DNA of 64,000 bases from Zygnema cylindricum (lineage: Eukaryota > Streptophyta > Zygnematophyceae > Zygnematales > Zygnemataceae): the NCBI GenBank assembly GCA_037447655.1, contig JBBHKE010000696.1:62001-126000 (forward strand), given 5' to 3'. Position numbers and translations under genes: made by a program. This document shows, piece after piece, positions 10,374-22,682 of the stretch (within the stretch, counting starts at the first letter, position 1; every line of letters starts with the position of its first letter). Below the pieces are notes generated by a model. The model ran no database searches and was not told the origin of the DNA. It saw only the letters and a list, made by a program, of their open reading frames with translations.

Positions 10374-11361
10374 TGTTGTTCTACAACCACAGTAGCAGGA
10401 GGATAGCCAGAAGCAGTAGTAGTGGAAGTAGACATTTAAAGCAGAAGCTAACAAGCACGCTACTCAACAGCCAACTTCAAGATGTGATAGAATGCAACTC
10501 AGTGATCTATGCAGACTCAAATTCTGCATAACAGTAGCAAGCACAGTGTAGAATCACTCTACAAAGATTCAACTCAATTGATTCAGTCAACCATAAGATA
10601 TTCACACTGCAGATTCACAAAAAACTGCCTTAGTAGATTAATATCCCAAGACTTGGATAATCACAATTTGTCTAAGTCCTAAACTATATACTCACAGTGA
10701 GTATCTACTGGTCACACTAATTTATGTGACTGTACTACAGTACTGTCCTATGCTACGACAAAGTACTAAAACTGTACTTACTATTCCAAGAGTACTTCCA
10801 AAACCTAATTTTGCCATTTCTCTAAATCTGAATAGTGCGACACTATTTTAAATTAGCTAAACTACAAATCCTTGTTTCCAAATATTTACAGATAGAAGAC
10901 CGTACATTAAATGTTCCTGGCGCTTAGTCAGCAGTGGTGCATAGCATCCGACTAACTGTTGTCGTGTTGTACGAAGCACCTGATACCGTCCAAGTGTGCT
11001 TCGTCATTTGTGGTCCCTTCTGAATCGCGTCCGTTAGTTCAATGTCAATCAACGACCCTTCTTGGCTGACTGTACCATACTTTCCCAGATATGTGGTTTT
11101 TGTTCTGTTCGTCCGATTTCTTCAATCCGCTCGTTATTCTCCCAACACGTGTAACTGGTCATCGGCGCTACTCCGTAAAACCTGCAACACCCTTTTCTTG
11201 CCGACGCGTGTCCAGCTGGCCGTACAATACACTCTATTAATCTTTTATTACTGTAACACTATTTGAGGTAAGTATTACAGGTTTTCATTTCCCAAAATAT
11301 TCTAAGTGCTTAATTCCCCCTCACAACTCTATCTACTAAGTAAAGATTTCTAAATTCAACA
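10374..11361 (-). repeat. 3' LTR of element B
   Basis: 988 bp from TGTTGTTCTAC to TTCAACA on the plus strand. It is followed by the reversed polypurine tract ctcccctaaatc (11362-11373). It aligns with 15531-16206 and 22683-22997. Read on the minus strand, its last 62 nt begin with an ATG matching the start of B's gag. Confidence 0.9.
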
Positions 11362-11401
11362 CTCCCCTAAATCTTTAGACTCAGTCACTCACTTAGCCCA
11401 A

Positions 11402-12889
11402 TAGCCTTTCTACAAAACTGCAACTTAGGAGCAGGAAGGGGTTTGGTTAGCATGTCAGCAACCATTTTCTCATCCGGTAAATAACACAATTTTAACACTC
11501 TTGCAAGCACATTTTCCCTCACAAAATGAAGTCTGACATCCTTGTGTTTGCTCTTAAAATGATGAATCGGGTTAGTAGCACTAGCAATGGCTGCCTAATT
11601 ATCACACCAAATAATCTGTGGACCTGATTGCATGTATCCAAGTTCCTGCAAAATGGACTTAACCCATAGGAGTTCTTTGAATGCAGAAGCTGCTGCCATG
11701 TACTCTGACTCCATTGTAGACTGTGTTGTAACCTTTTGTTGCTTGCTGCTCCAACAGCAAGTTCCATCTCCGATCTTTAGGACGAAGCCGGTTGTGGATT
11801 TTCAGCTTGGCATATCCCTTTAGCTAGCGTCACTCCAAGTCTGCATTTTCACTTCTCCTCCTCTGAGTATCAACTTAAGATCTCGAGTGCCTGCAAGGTA
11901 TCTCAAAACTCTATTTGCAGCTTCCCAGTCTGCCCTCTTGGGATTCTGCAGACTTCTACTTAGGACTCCTACAGCTGCTGCAATGTCAGGTCTCGTACAA
12001 TTCATGAAGTATATGAGACTTCCCACTACCTGTTTATACGGCTTGGAAGCCATAAATTCTTCCTCCCCTAACTCTAGACTCTCACTAACCATTATGCCTG
12101 AGTCTGACTCACTTCCATCAAGCTTCTGTCTGAATTCCATGGGAGTAACAGATCCTTTTACATCTTTCATTTCAAATTTTTCCAGCATATTATTTATCGC
12201 TTCCTTTTGGGTTAACATAATTAGCTTTCTATTTCTGTCTCTCTCTACCTGTATTCTTAAGATATACTTAGATTCACCAAGGTCCTTCATCTCGAATCTC
12301 GACCTTAAAGCCGCTTTAATTCGATTTATTTCATCCATAGACTTGCTTATTAAAAGCAAGCCATCCACATATACAACAATATATAGAATCCCATCCTCCC
12401 CTTGCAGTAAATACACTGAATGATCTTAACTAATCCTTTTAAATCCTAGTCCTGTAAGAAATTCATCCAGTTTAGGGTCCATTCTCTGGGGCCTTGTTTC
12501 AGCCCATACAAAGATTTTATTAGTTTACACACTAAGTTTTCTTTCCCTTTCTCTACATACATCTCCGGTTGCTTCATGTAAATGGTCTCCTCTAATTCTC
12601 CATGAAAGAAGGCAGTCTTAACGTCCATCTGGTGGACTTCCATGTTTTCTATAGCAGCCAAACTTAGTAAGATTCTAACAGTAGGAAATTTGACAACTGG
12701 AGAGAAGGTTTCCACAAAATCAATACCTTCTTTGTGATTGTAACCTTTGGCCACAAGTCTGGCCTTGTATCTTTCGATGGTGTTATCCGGGTTGAGCTTC
12801 ACTTTGAACACCCATTTGCTGCCGATGGCTTTCCTGGCCAGAGGAAGATCCACTAGCTCCCACGTCTGCGCCTCCATGATGGACTTCAT
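11402..12889 (-). pseudogene. reverse transcriptase and RNase H of element B
   Basis: The RT begins at 12889 with the WVFKVKLNPDNTIE and ARLVAKGYNHKEGID blocks and a TAFFHGELEETIYMKQPE block. The catalytic box reads VYVDGLLLISKSM near 12370, so the second Asp of YVDD is Gly. RNase H follows with TRPDIAAAVGVLSRSL and continues toward 11402 through a QVADML-like end. A frameshift near 12440 and a TAG in the CDNQAA block (near 11598) break it. The family is close to A/C but distinct. Confidence 0.83.
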
Positions 12890-12910
12890 TTCGTCATTTA
12901 CTGCCTTGAT

Positions 12911-13528
12911 CTAGTGATTTCTCTCCGGTGATGAGAAGGCCTTATGAATTGTTAACGGTTCCGTTGTAGCTGCAAAAAAAGCAAAATGTGAGCTTGCTTG
13001 CAGACGGCTGCTGGTTCTTCTTCCCCCCGGAAATTCTGACGTTGAAATCGTTAGCAACCTGCTATTTGTTTTCCTGTTCTGAGCTGTTGCAGGTGCCGAA
13101 AGTGGATCTGGATTTGCTGGTTCCACATGTGTAGGTTGTGTAGATGTTGGTGTTGAATCTCGTTCTGCAGCAGGTGCTGCATCTGGTAGAGGAACCTGTG
13201 GAGATGTAGTTGTAGCCGGTGACTGTGACTGAAAATAGACAGGTTGAGTATGCTGAAAGATCACATACTCTTGTACCTTTCGTGGTTCGTCACTTTCGGT
13301 GTTTGTGAACAGATCAACCGGATCCTATTCATCTTTCAACTGTATATTCCTACATAGAATAACTTTCTTTTTCTCTAAGACATATACCCTATAACCTTTT
13401 GCATTGTCATCATATCCCATAAAGATTCTAGGTAAGCCCTTAGCTTCCATTTTCCATCTAGTCTGCGATGTGTCTAAGACAAAACATTTGCTGCCAAATA
13501 CTTTAAAGTGACTAACATCTGGTTTCAT
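12911..13528 (-). pseudogene. integrase C-terminus and linker of element B
   Basis: 13528-13325 encodes VSHFKVFGSKCFVLD and GYDDNAKGYRVY, the integrase C-terminal region of copia. A TAG at about 13325 separates it from a Pro/Thr/Ser/Ala-rich linker frame (13264-12911), which carries RRTSSRLQASSH before the RT. The linker is low in conserved residues, as usual for the segment between integrase and RT. Confidence 0.75.
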
Positions 13529-13588
13529 GCCTGTCCAGAGTTCATATGGTGTAGTCTCAACCGATCTAGATGCAATTATATTTTTAAT

Positions 13589-14590
13589 TTAAACCGCACA
13601 ATTGAGTGCTTCAGCCCAGAATTTCAAATCTAAACCTTTGTCTGTAAGCATAGATCTAGCACTTTCTGTTACAGTTCTATTTAGTCTTTCAGATACACCA
13701 TTCTGTTCTGGTGTGTACGGAGCTGTCAGGTTATGATTGATACCTTCCTGGAGGAGAAACTGTTCAAACTCCTTTGAAGTATATTCTCCTTCGTTGTGCA
13801 ATCTTAGTTACAAGATCGGAACCCCATGCAGTTTTTCTGCCCATGCCTTGTAGTGTTTGAAGTGTATAAACACTTCACTGTTGTGCTGCATGAAGTAAAC
13901 TTTTGTGAACCTCGAGTAGTCATCAGTAAATGTATCCATGTAGTGAAAACCACCTGCTACTGGAACTTGTGATGGACCGAGAACATCCGAGTGGATAAGT
14001 TGTAGAACCTTGTCCGATCTGTGGTTAGATTGTTGTGGAAAAGGTAATCTGTGAATCTTGCCAAGAGAGCTTCCATCACATGATTTCACAGGCTGAGAAG
14101 TAAGAGAAACACCCTCAACCTTTCCTGACTCCACCATCTTTTGTAAGCTATCATGATTGACATGGCCTAATCTCTTATGCCATAGCTCATTAACAAACGA
14201 TACACTGGAATAGAGAACATCATTTTCTTTATATTCAGCCATATCCATGCTATACATCTGGCTTGCATCTCTAGTTTTTGTCACTGCAACTTTACCAAGC
14301 TTGCTAACAGCCTGTCTGCCTCCTTTGAGGACTACATCAAAGCCTTTGCTCTCTACCAAAGAAGTAGAAAATAGATTCTTTTTGAACTCAGGTACATATA
14401 ACACATTGTGGAGAGTTCTTTCTACCGACTTTCCCCCCACATCTACCATTAAAGATACATCACCCTGTGCTGAAGTTTGCACACTCATGCCGCAGGCATA
14501 GTAGATGTTCTTGGGAGTTGTCGCCTTGAGGTTGAAAAATTGGACTTGTTCCAACACATGTGTGCCGAGGCTCTGGTATCCATGATCCAT
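13589..14590 (-). pseudogene. pre-integrase and integrase core of element B
   Basis: 14590-13808 encodes the protease tail, the zinc finger (LWHKRLGHVNHD ... CDGSSLGKIHRLPFP, with one Cys replaced by Ser) and the first Asp (LIHSDVLGP). After a break at 13802-13808 the frame resumes with HNEGEYTSKEF, where the usual DNGGE reads HNEGE, so the second Asp is lost. The Glu in TPEQNGVSERLNR is kept. The integrase is therefore inactive. Confidence 0.82.
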
Positions 14591-15592
14591 CTTGTATCTT
14601 TTTGACCCTCCATAGCTGCCGCCATTGCGAATAATTCTGCTTCTTCACCTTCAGCATAAGACAATGGATCATCCGCTTTAGTTGCAGAACTTGAGAAGAG
14701 AGCAGTTCCCCGAGAAGAGTTCCCAGAAAAGCCCTTATGATATGGGCTTTGTTGCCAGCCTGGAGGATATAGTCTTGTTTCATTTGCCTTTTTTAGCTTC
14801 GAACAGTACCTGTATCCATGTCCCTTTTTAGAACAGTAAAAGCAAGTAGTAGACTGTCTATTTGGCCTATTGTTATATTGATTCAGATTCTGATTCCTAT
14901 CCTGAATTTTGTTTTGATTAAGTAAATTTTTTTTGTCAAAATTTGTGTTCAAAGCTTCTACCTTTCTCTCTCTTCTTGACGTATTTTAGTAATTGCTTCC
15001 TCTTCTAAGATCAGATTGTATACTAGTTGAAATGTCCAGCTAGACTTATCATGAGTTTTTAGCTGGACAGACTGTCCTTTCATGTTACTAGGGAGTCCTC
15101 TAACAAGTAAAGCTGCCTGCTGGAACTCATGAAATGAGCCACCAGCAAACGAATGTGCATCAATAAGAGCACGAAAGTTATCACAATATTCGACCATACT
15201 CCCCCCGGAGTATTTATAGTCCCAGATTTGTCCAGCCACCAGAAGTTCCTCCTGGACATTAGACTTCTCAAAAGTAGTTTTTAGTGATTCCTAGATATCT
15301 TTTGCCTTCTTCATTTTGAGCCGAGACATGACCAAATTCCCGGAGATGCACAAAATCAGATTGTTTCGCGCCAGTGAGTTTTTCCTCGCCTAGCTCGCAT
15401 CTGTTTCATCTAAAGTACCATCAAAGACCCCTGTAGATCAAGAGTTTCAAAAGTGGATTCAACCATCGCCGCACAGTATGCATACTTTTGGCCATTGAAT
15501 ATGGGAATTCTTGATGAAAGGCCCATAACATGTTGTTCTACAACCACAATAGCAGGAGGAGAGCCAGAAGCACTAGTAGTGGAAGTAGACAT
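14485..15592 (-). pseudogene. gag and protease start of element B
   Basis: The start ATG at 15590-15592 lies 62 nt inside the LTR and the first codons read MSTSTTSASGSPPAIVVVEQ, then cross the primer site as H-V-M-G. Several frames cover the rest: 15592-15410, 15239-14958 and 14952-14485. The zinc knuckle CFYCSKKGHGYRYC is intact. The protease motif reads D-T-R-A-S instead of D-S-G-A-S, so the active site is damaged. A TAG (TGG to TAG) near 15292 and frameshifts interrupt the frame. Confidence 0.8.
15516..15530 (-). other. Primer binding site of element B (half-tRNA type)
   Basis: On the minus strand TGTTATGGGCCTTTC follows the LTR end GAACAACA. The core GTTATGGGCC is complementary to the initiator tRNA-Met anticodon arm, as in elements A and C. 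The in-frame ATG is the complement of the tRNA's CAT anticodon. Confidence 0.72.
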
Positions 15593-16206
15593 TTAAAGCA
15601 GAAGCTAACAAGCACCCTACTCAACAGCCAACTTCAAGATGTGATAGAATGCAACTCAGTGATCTATGCAGACTCAAATTCTGCATAACAGTAGCAAGCA
15701 CAGTGTAGAATCACTTTACAAAGATTCAACTCAATTGTTTCAGTCAACCATAAGATATTCACACTGCAGATTCACAAAAAACTGCCTTAGTAGATTAATA
15801 TCCCAAGACTTGGATGATCACAATTTGTCTAAGTCCTAAACTATATAATCACAGTGAGTATCTACTGGTCACACTAATTTATGTGACTGTACTACAGTAC
15901 TGTCCTATGCTACAACAAAGTACTAAAACTGTACTTACTATTCAAAGAGTACTTCCAAAACCTAATTTTGCCATTTCTCTAAATCTGAATAGTGCGACAC
16001 TATTTTAAATTAGCTAAACTACAAATCCTTGTTTCCAAATATTTACAGATAGAAGACCGTACATTAAATGTTCTTGGCGCTTAGTCAGCAGTGGTCCATA
16101 GCATCCGGCTGACTGTTGTCGTGTAGTACGAAGCACCTGATACCGTCCAAGTGTGCTTCCCTATTTGTGGTCCTTTCTGAATCTCATCCGTTAATTCGAT
16201 GTCAAT
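15531..16206 (-). repeat. 5' LTR of element B, left portion
   Basis: 676 bp matching 10374 onwards. It is cut at 16206 by element C; the rest of the LTR resumes at 22683. The five bases tcaat (16202-16206) are the left target copy of C. Confidence 0.9.
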
Positions 16207-17266
16207 TGAAACTCTGAGACCTCTATAAGTCCTCAGAGTGGACAGCTTTCAAGAAGCCTCTAGGATAATCCTGACCCCTTTGTGTTTCAGCAAAAAGAAC
16301 TGCCACCCTGGCAGACAAAATCTCTGACCTCCTGCACCCCAGTGAAGGCAAGACTCCCCTAAGTCGATAGCAAAAAGAATCTCTGAATTTGCTCCATTGA
16401 GTTGTGAGTTATGGAGGGTCAAAGTTGACCTTTTGTACAGAAGCTCTTTGGGAGAGAGGGTCCTATCTTCTAATTTTTTGAAGTCCTATCTCTCTCATAG
16501 ACTCTATCTTCTGATGTACGGAACCAATCAGATTACAGTTCCGTACGCAAAATTACAGCTGCCGGTGTACTTTATGTACGGACACTGTACGACATGGCCT
16601 AAATGTCCACACGTGGTATGTCCGGATTCGCTCCTTTAATCCTCAGAGATGCCGCGCTGCAATGTAACATCGCCACGTGTCATCCGATGTGGCGATGCCC
16701 ACAAACCGCCGAATTCTTCTTCCGCGATCTCGGCGCTAATTTTGGCTGTCTGATTAAACTCGCATTTGATCGTAGCCGTAATAAATACATACGCGGTATT
16801 TGTTTCGCTTACGAAATCAATGCGCAGTATTGATTTCTTATCCGTACCGCAATTGGTACTTTTACATACTAGATCTATGTATCCCGTTAACAATTATAGT
16901 TAAATGATTTATCCTACGAATTAATGTTTAATTAATTATCGTACTACATTGCACGTAAGACTACTTCTAGACTTAACGGCTAGGGCTAACGGCTAGGGCT
17001 ACCGGCTATCTACTAACTGTCGGCCGGCAAGTACTAGGATCAAATCCTGTGGCCGGCATATACCTTTTAGTAAGTAATCCCCTAACTAATATAAATTTCC
17101 AGTAAACCTCAGGATAGCCTAGGTAGCCATGGCTCTAGCTTCCTCTCCAATTTTTCAGTGATTGCAACAAGTTTGAGAGTTGGAGAGAGAAGTTAGAGGT
17201 AGACTGCCTCGGCTTCTTTATTTCTATTCAGACCTAGAAAATACTTTAAAACCATTAATTTCTACA
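16207..17266 (-). repeat. 3' LTR of element C
   Basis: 1060 bp, TG...CA. Compared with 21623-22682 it differs at about two dozen sites in the first ~303 bp (the R/U5 side) but I find no difference over the remaining ~757 bp. An 11-base-like B-box match (aggatcaaatcct, 17036-17048) marks the tRNA-like segment. Confidence 0.92.
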
Positions 17267-17279
17267 CTCCTCTTATTTT

Positions 17280-18740
17280 CTAGTCAATCTTTAATTTCAG
17301 ACCACACTTCTCCTTGCAGAAAATTAGCTTGGGGGAAGGCACAGGTTTGGTCATCATATCTGCTACCATCTCACAATCTGGTCGGTACTCTAAACTGATT
17401 ATTTTATTTTCTACTTTCTCTCTAACAAAGCTGAGTCTAATGTCCATATGTTTGGCTTTAAAATGATGTTTAGGATTGGCAGAAATTGCAATTGCTGCCT
17501 GATTATCACAAAATAATTTTTTGAACACCACTCTTAAGATGACCAAGCTCACCAAGCAAAGACTTGACCCACATCAATTCTTTTACAGCAAAGCAAAAGG
17601 CCATATACTCAGCCTCCATGGTGGAATGAGCAATAACCTTTTGTTGTTTGCTACTCCAACAGCAAGCCCCATCACCCACATATAATACATATCCAGAAGT
17701 GCATCTTCTCATCGGAGCATCACCATAACTGGAATCACTCCAAGTAGTGATGTCTGTATTCTCCCCACCCAAATGCAACCATAGATCCCTAGTTCCTATC
17801 AAGTATCTAAAGACTCTCTTAGCTGCCTCCCAATCCCTCTTAGTGGGAGCATTTAGACTTATACTCAGCACTCCTACAGCTGCAGCTAAATCCGGCCGAG
17901 TACAATTCAGAAAATAGCTTAGACTTCCCACTACTTGTCTGTAAGGAATAGTCTGCATGAACTTCTGTTCTTCAGGAGATAATTCCTCGTCTAAGACTAT
18001 GACTCCTTCTTCCTCACTCCCCTCACTTCCCTTCTTCAACTCTATTGGAGTTGTACAACTATTAGCTTTATCCATTTGAAATTTTTCCAGTATGTTCCCT
18101 ACTACTTCCTTTTGAGTCAATCTTATAATTTTTCTTTTTCGGTCTCTCTCTCTACTTGAATCCCTAAAATATATTTTGCTTCCCCCATATCCTTCATTCA
18201 AATCTCCCCTTAAGATTGGTTTTGAGTTTATTAATTTTTTCCATTGATTTACTTAAAACAAGCAAATCATCAACATAAATTGCAATAAATATAAAACCTT
18301 CCTCATCTTCGAAAACATACATTGAGTGATCTGAGCTTTATCGGATGTATCCCAGACCGGTAAAAAACTCATCAAGCTTCTTATTCCACTGTCGAGTCGC
18401 CTGTTTCAAACCATAAAGAGATTTCATCAGCCAGCATACCTTACTCTCCTCTCCTTCCTCCACAAACCCTTCGGGTTGTCGCATGAAGATCTCCTCTTCC
18501 AATCCTCCATGCAAAAAGGTTGTTTTGATGTCCATCTGGTGCACTTCCATGTCTTCCACTGCTGCCAGGCTGAGAAGTATGCGGACGGAGGGAAATCTGA
18601 CCAACTGGGCAAAGATTTCCTCGTAGTCAATTCCCTCCTTTTGTGTAAATCCCTTTGCCACTAGTCGGGCCTTGTAGCGCTCGATTGTGTTATCTGGGTT
18701 CAGTTTTAATTTGAAAACCCACTAACAACCGATTGGTTTT
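17280..18740 (-). pseudogene. reverse transcriptase and RNase H of element C
   Basis: The RT blocks AKGFTQKEGIDYEEIF and LHGGLEEEIFMRQPEGF lie at 18661-18338. A TAA ends that frame after LGYIR, and another stop (TAG) lies upstream at about 18724 before WVFK. The YVDD box (near 18260-18270) is in the gap between frames. 18201-17506 carries the RT thumb (IRLTQKE), GSLSYFLNCTRPDLAAA and RNase H with intact Trp codons where A has TAG. 17555-17280 is the RNase H end (CDNQAAIAISANPKH), in a shifted frame. Not functional. Confidence 0.86.
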
Positions 18741-19193
18741 CGGTATGGTGGACAATCCACCAGCTCCCAAGTATCGGCTGCCATAATTGAGGCCATCTCC
18801 TCATTGATGGCTGTCTTCCACCGATTTCTTTCTGGAAAAGTCATCGCCTCTCCATAAGTTTGAGGTTCATCTTGATGAGATAGTTTAGTTACCTTGTTAT
18901 TAACCTGTTTTTCTTGCAGTCTTTTGCTACTTCTCCTCCCCCCCTCAAAATCTGAGGCCGGAATAGATGGTTCTCGTGGATTCTTTAAAACAAACTAGGC
19001 TTCTCCCCTATCCGTTGATTCCGAATCAATTTCCACCACGTCTTCCGCTTCGGGGTAGAGTTGTCACTGGAGTTTCCACAGCCGAGTCCTTCTCGGTCTG
19101 ATTTGTACCTGCAAGAATGTTATCGTCTCTAAAACCTGGATAGTTAGGAAGCTCAAAGTCATCAGAATTTTCTGACTCAAATCTGATTTTTAC
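18741..19193 (-). pseudogene. integrase-RT linker of element C
   Basis: This is the equivalent of 4200-4600 in element A. Conserved words on the minus strand include ENSDDFELPNYPG and QVNNKVTKLSHQD. It is interrupted by stops and a small shift, and has no catalytic residues. Confidence 0.65.
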
Positions 19194-20522
19194 TCACTTC
19201 GTATTTTTGAAGGGATCCACAGACTTTCTTTCATCTTTAACTACTAGATGTTTAACTAAGATTATATCTTCCCTTTTTAGATCATAAACTCTATATCCTT
19301 TAACATCTTCATCATATCCTAATAAGTATCCCGGTTTTCCTTTAGGATCTAGTTTCCAATTAGACCGATCTGTATCTAGATTGAATACTTGACTGCCGAA
19401 AACCTTTAAGTGGGATATGTCTGGTTTCCGGCCTGTCCCTCTCTCATAAGGTGTTTGATCTTTTATAGCTGAAGTAAAAACTCTATTTTTGAGGTAATTA
19501 GCATAGTTCATTGCTTCTGCCCAAAACCTTTTTCCTATCTTTTTATCTGACAACATACTTTTAGCACTATCACTTAGTGTTCTATTTAACCTTTCAGCTA
19601 CCCCATTCTGTTCCGGATTTTCTGGAACTGTCTTTTGGTGTTGGACCCCATCTTCCCTCTGAAAATCCTCAAACTGGTTAGAAGTATACTCTCCACCATT
19701 GTCACTCCTTACTCTCTTGATTGGAGTTTCATGGAGTTTTTCGCTCCATGCTTTATATTGTCTAAAACAATCCTGTGCTTCTGACTTATTTTTCAAAAAA
19801 TACACCCGGGAATACCGAGACCAATCATCAGTTATAGTGATCATAAATCTCTTCCCCCCCGGTGAGGGCACTCTAGCCGGTCCCCAAATATCTGTGTGTA
19901 CTAGATCTAGAATTTTTTCTCCCTTATAGGTGGTTGTTTTAGGAAAGGGTAATTTGTGTGCTTTACCTTGAGCACATCCACTACAATCACTTATATCATC
20001 ACTCTCACTGAACTGAATCCTTTCCACCACTCCCATCTTTTTCATCTCTCTTAACTTATCTAGATTCACATGCCCAAGCCTCTTATGCCACATCATAATA
20101 TCATGAACACCAGCATAATAAAATTTCTTCATTTCATTACTTAAGATCAGCCTAAACATCCCATGGCTACCTTTCTCAGCAATGAAATAGACATCTTCCT
20201 CAAAACTAGCAGTAAAGACTCCTTCCCTAGTGCTAGTGAAAAAACCCTTATCATCTAATACTGATGTAGAGATAAGGTTTTTGTTCAGCTCCGGAATAAA
20301 CAATACATCGGAGAATGTTAATATGGATGTCTTTCCTTCTACTAACACTTTCAGATCTACGAATCCTACAAGAGTAGTGGTGACTATCCTCCCATCCCCG
20401 TACTCTATCTCTACGGTGGGAATCTTTCTTATCTTAGTGAACAGGTGCCTATCCTTACACATGTGCATGGAGGCACCTGAATCTATAATCCAGCGTGCTT
20501 CACCTTTCAATCCACCGTAAGC
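19194..20522 (-). pseudogene. protease and integrase of element C
   Basis: One 438-codon frame (20510-19194) follows a TGA at 20520-20522, where element A has TGT (Cys). The protease active site IIDSGAS is intact here. The zinc finger (WHKRLGHVNLD ... CSGCAQGKAHKLPFP) and the DDE triad (VHTDIWGP, RSDNGGE, EQNGVAERLNR) are all present. This is the best preserved integrase in the window, but it has no open connection to gag or RT. Confidence 0.88.
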
Positions 20523-21642
20523 TCATTTCTCCCTTCGTGGAATTTCAACCTCATTTTTCGCCTCCAACTCCTCATCCAAAAGGAGCTCATCGTCTTCGTC
20601 CTCGGATTCCGCCTCAAGTACCTGTGTCACAAGGGCCTTTTTCTTTCCTCTCGAGGTACCACCGGTCTGCCCCTCCTTTAACCGAAGCTCGGTTAGCTTA
20701 GTGTTCTCAGCCATATAGTGCCCCGGTTTCTTACAAAAATGACATAAACCTTTGGGAGCCCTTGGTTCAAAATCGTCAGCCTGTTTTTTCTGCTCCCTAC
20801 CCCCATAGTTTCCGACTGGTTTCCGGGAATCCTTGTTCCTCCAATCGGTCGCTGTTGCCAAGGCTTGGCCACTCTTTCCTCCCTTTCGGATCTCAATCGT
20901 ATTCTCTCGAACGAGAATCATGCCTACCACTAAGTTCCATATCCACCTTGAGTCCGGCAAGTCCTGCACACGGTTTACTATGTTCTCGAACTCATCAGGT
21001 AACTTCATCAGTAAACAATTAACCTTTTTCTTTTTCACTAAAAACTTTTCCCGCACTCTTTAGCTCCATGAAGAGTGTAGCAAGCTCATTGCAAAAATCC
21101 AACATATTTCCCCCTTTGTATACATACTCCTTAACTTTCTGATCAGCCATTTGTTGTTGCTGAATCGTACCACTTCGGTACATCTCTATGAGAGCCATCC
21201 AAAGATCGGATGCCCTTTCTACCTGCAAATGAGGACATGCAAGTCCTTGAGTGAGATGGCGTAGGATGAACTGCTTTGCCGCCATATTGTTGAAGTCCCA
21301 GGTTTCAGTATCATTCTCCTCGTTCCTCAAAATAGGTGACATGAATGCCGAACCAGTTGCTATTGGTGTGGTCGCCTCCTTTTCTTTTCCTTTGTCCACC
21401 ACCACTCCTTCCTTTGTTTCCTCCGTTGAAAGTGAATCCTCTTTCCTGATGAATCTACTTCCTCCAAACCCTGGAGGAATTCCAAGACATGATGGACGCC
21501 CCAATCGTCCACTCACTATCCCCCAAAACCTTTTTTCGCATAGAGCTCCTAACATCATACTTTCCCAGTATATGAAGCCAGTTCCATTAAAGATTGGTAC
21601 CCTAGAGGGTGGGCCCATAACCTGAAACTCTGAGACCTCCAT
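20523..21642 (-). pseudogene. gag of element C
   Basis: The start ATG (21640-21642) lies 20 nt inside the LTR, and the frame crosses the primer site as MEVSEFQVMGPPSRVPIFNG. A frameshift in the overlap 21019-21056, at a run of AAAAG repeats, splits it into 21642-21019 and 21056-20523. The zinc knuckle reads CHFCKKPGHYMAEN, so the last Cys of CCHC is Asn; element A keeps Cys. Confidence 0.86.
21610..21622 (-). other. Primer binding site of element C
   Basis: On the minus strand GGTTATGGGCCCA immediately follows the LTR, identical to element A, complementary to the initiator tRNA-Met anticodon arm and in frame within gag. Confidence 0.8.
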
Positions 21643-22682
21643 AAGTCCTCAGAGTGGACATCTTTCAAGAAGCCTCTAGGATAATCTTGACCCCTATGTG
21701 TTCCAGCAAAAAGAACTCCCACCCTGGCAAACAAAAACTCTGACCACCTGCACCCTTGTGAAGGCAAGACTCCCTTGAGTCGATAGCAAAAAGAATCTCT
21801 GAATTTGCTCCCCTGAGCTGTAAGTTATGGAGGGTCAAAGTTAACCTTTTGTACAGAAGCTCTCTTGGAGAGAGGGTCATATCTTCTAATTTTTCTAAGT
21901 CCTATCTCTCTCACAGACTCTATCTACTGATGTACGGAACCAATCAGATTACAGTTCCGTACGCAAAATTACAGCTGCCGGTGTACTTTATGTACGGACA
22001 CTGTACGACATGGCCTAAATGTCCACACGTGGTATGTCCGGATTCGCTCCTTTAATCCTCAGAGATGCCGCGCTGCAATGTAACATCGCCACGTGTCATC
22101 CGATGTGGCGATGCCCACAAACCGCCGAATTCTTCTTCCGCGATCTCGGCGCTAATTTTGGCTGTCTGATTAAACTCGCATTTGATCGTAGCCGTAATAA
22201 ATACATACGCGGTATTTGTTTCGCTTACGAAATCAATGCGCAGTATTGATTTCTTATCCGTACCGCAATTGGTACTTTTACATACTAGATCTATGTATCC
22301 CGTTAACAATTATAGTTAAATGATTTATCCTACGAATTAATGTTTAATTAATTATCGTACTACATTGCACGTAAGACTACTTCTAGACTTAACGGCTAGG
22401 GCTAACGGCTAGGGCTACCGGCTATCTACTAACTGTCGGCCGGCAAGTACTAGGATCAAATCCTGTGGCCGGCATATACCTTTTAGTAAGTAATCCCCTA
22501 ACTAATATAAATTTCCAGTAAACCTCAGGATAGCCTAGGTAGCCATGGCTCTAGCTTCCTCTCCAATTTTTCAGTGATTGCAACAAGTTTGAGAGTTGGA
22601 GAGAGAAGTTAGAGGTAGACTGCCTCGGCTTCTTTATTTCTATTCAGACCTAGAAAATACTTTAAAACCATTAATTTCTACA
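21623..22682 (-). repeat. 5' LTR of element C
   Basis: 1060 bp; see 16207-17266 for the comparison. Followed at 22683 by the right target copy tcgat and the remainder of B's LTR. Confidence 0.92.

Larger units (their letters stand above)
16207..22682 (-). mobile_element. Ty1/copia element C, nested in an LTR of B
   Basis: 6476 bp with two LTRs of exactly 1060 bp (16207-17266 and 21623-22682). It is inserted into B's 5' LTR; the site copies are tcaat (16202-16206) and tcgat (22683-22687), differing by one base. It has the same family and layout as element A: primer site 21610-21622, gag 21642 downward, integrase, RT, RNase H, polypurine tract 17267-17280. It is younger than B because it interrupts it. 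Gag-pol is broken by frameshifts and stops. Confidence 0.93.

Noticed and set aside
16603-16893. Frames of 76 and 85 codons repeated identically at 22019-22309
   Set aside because: They lie inside the two LTRs of element C; identity reflects LTR identity, not a gene.
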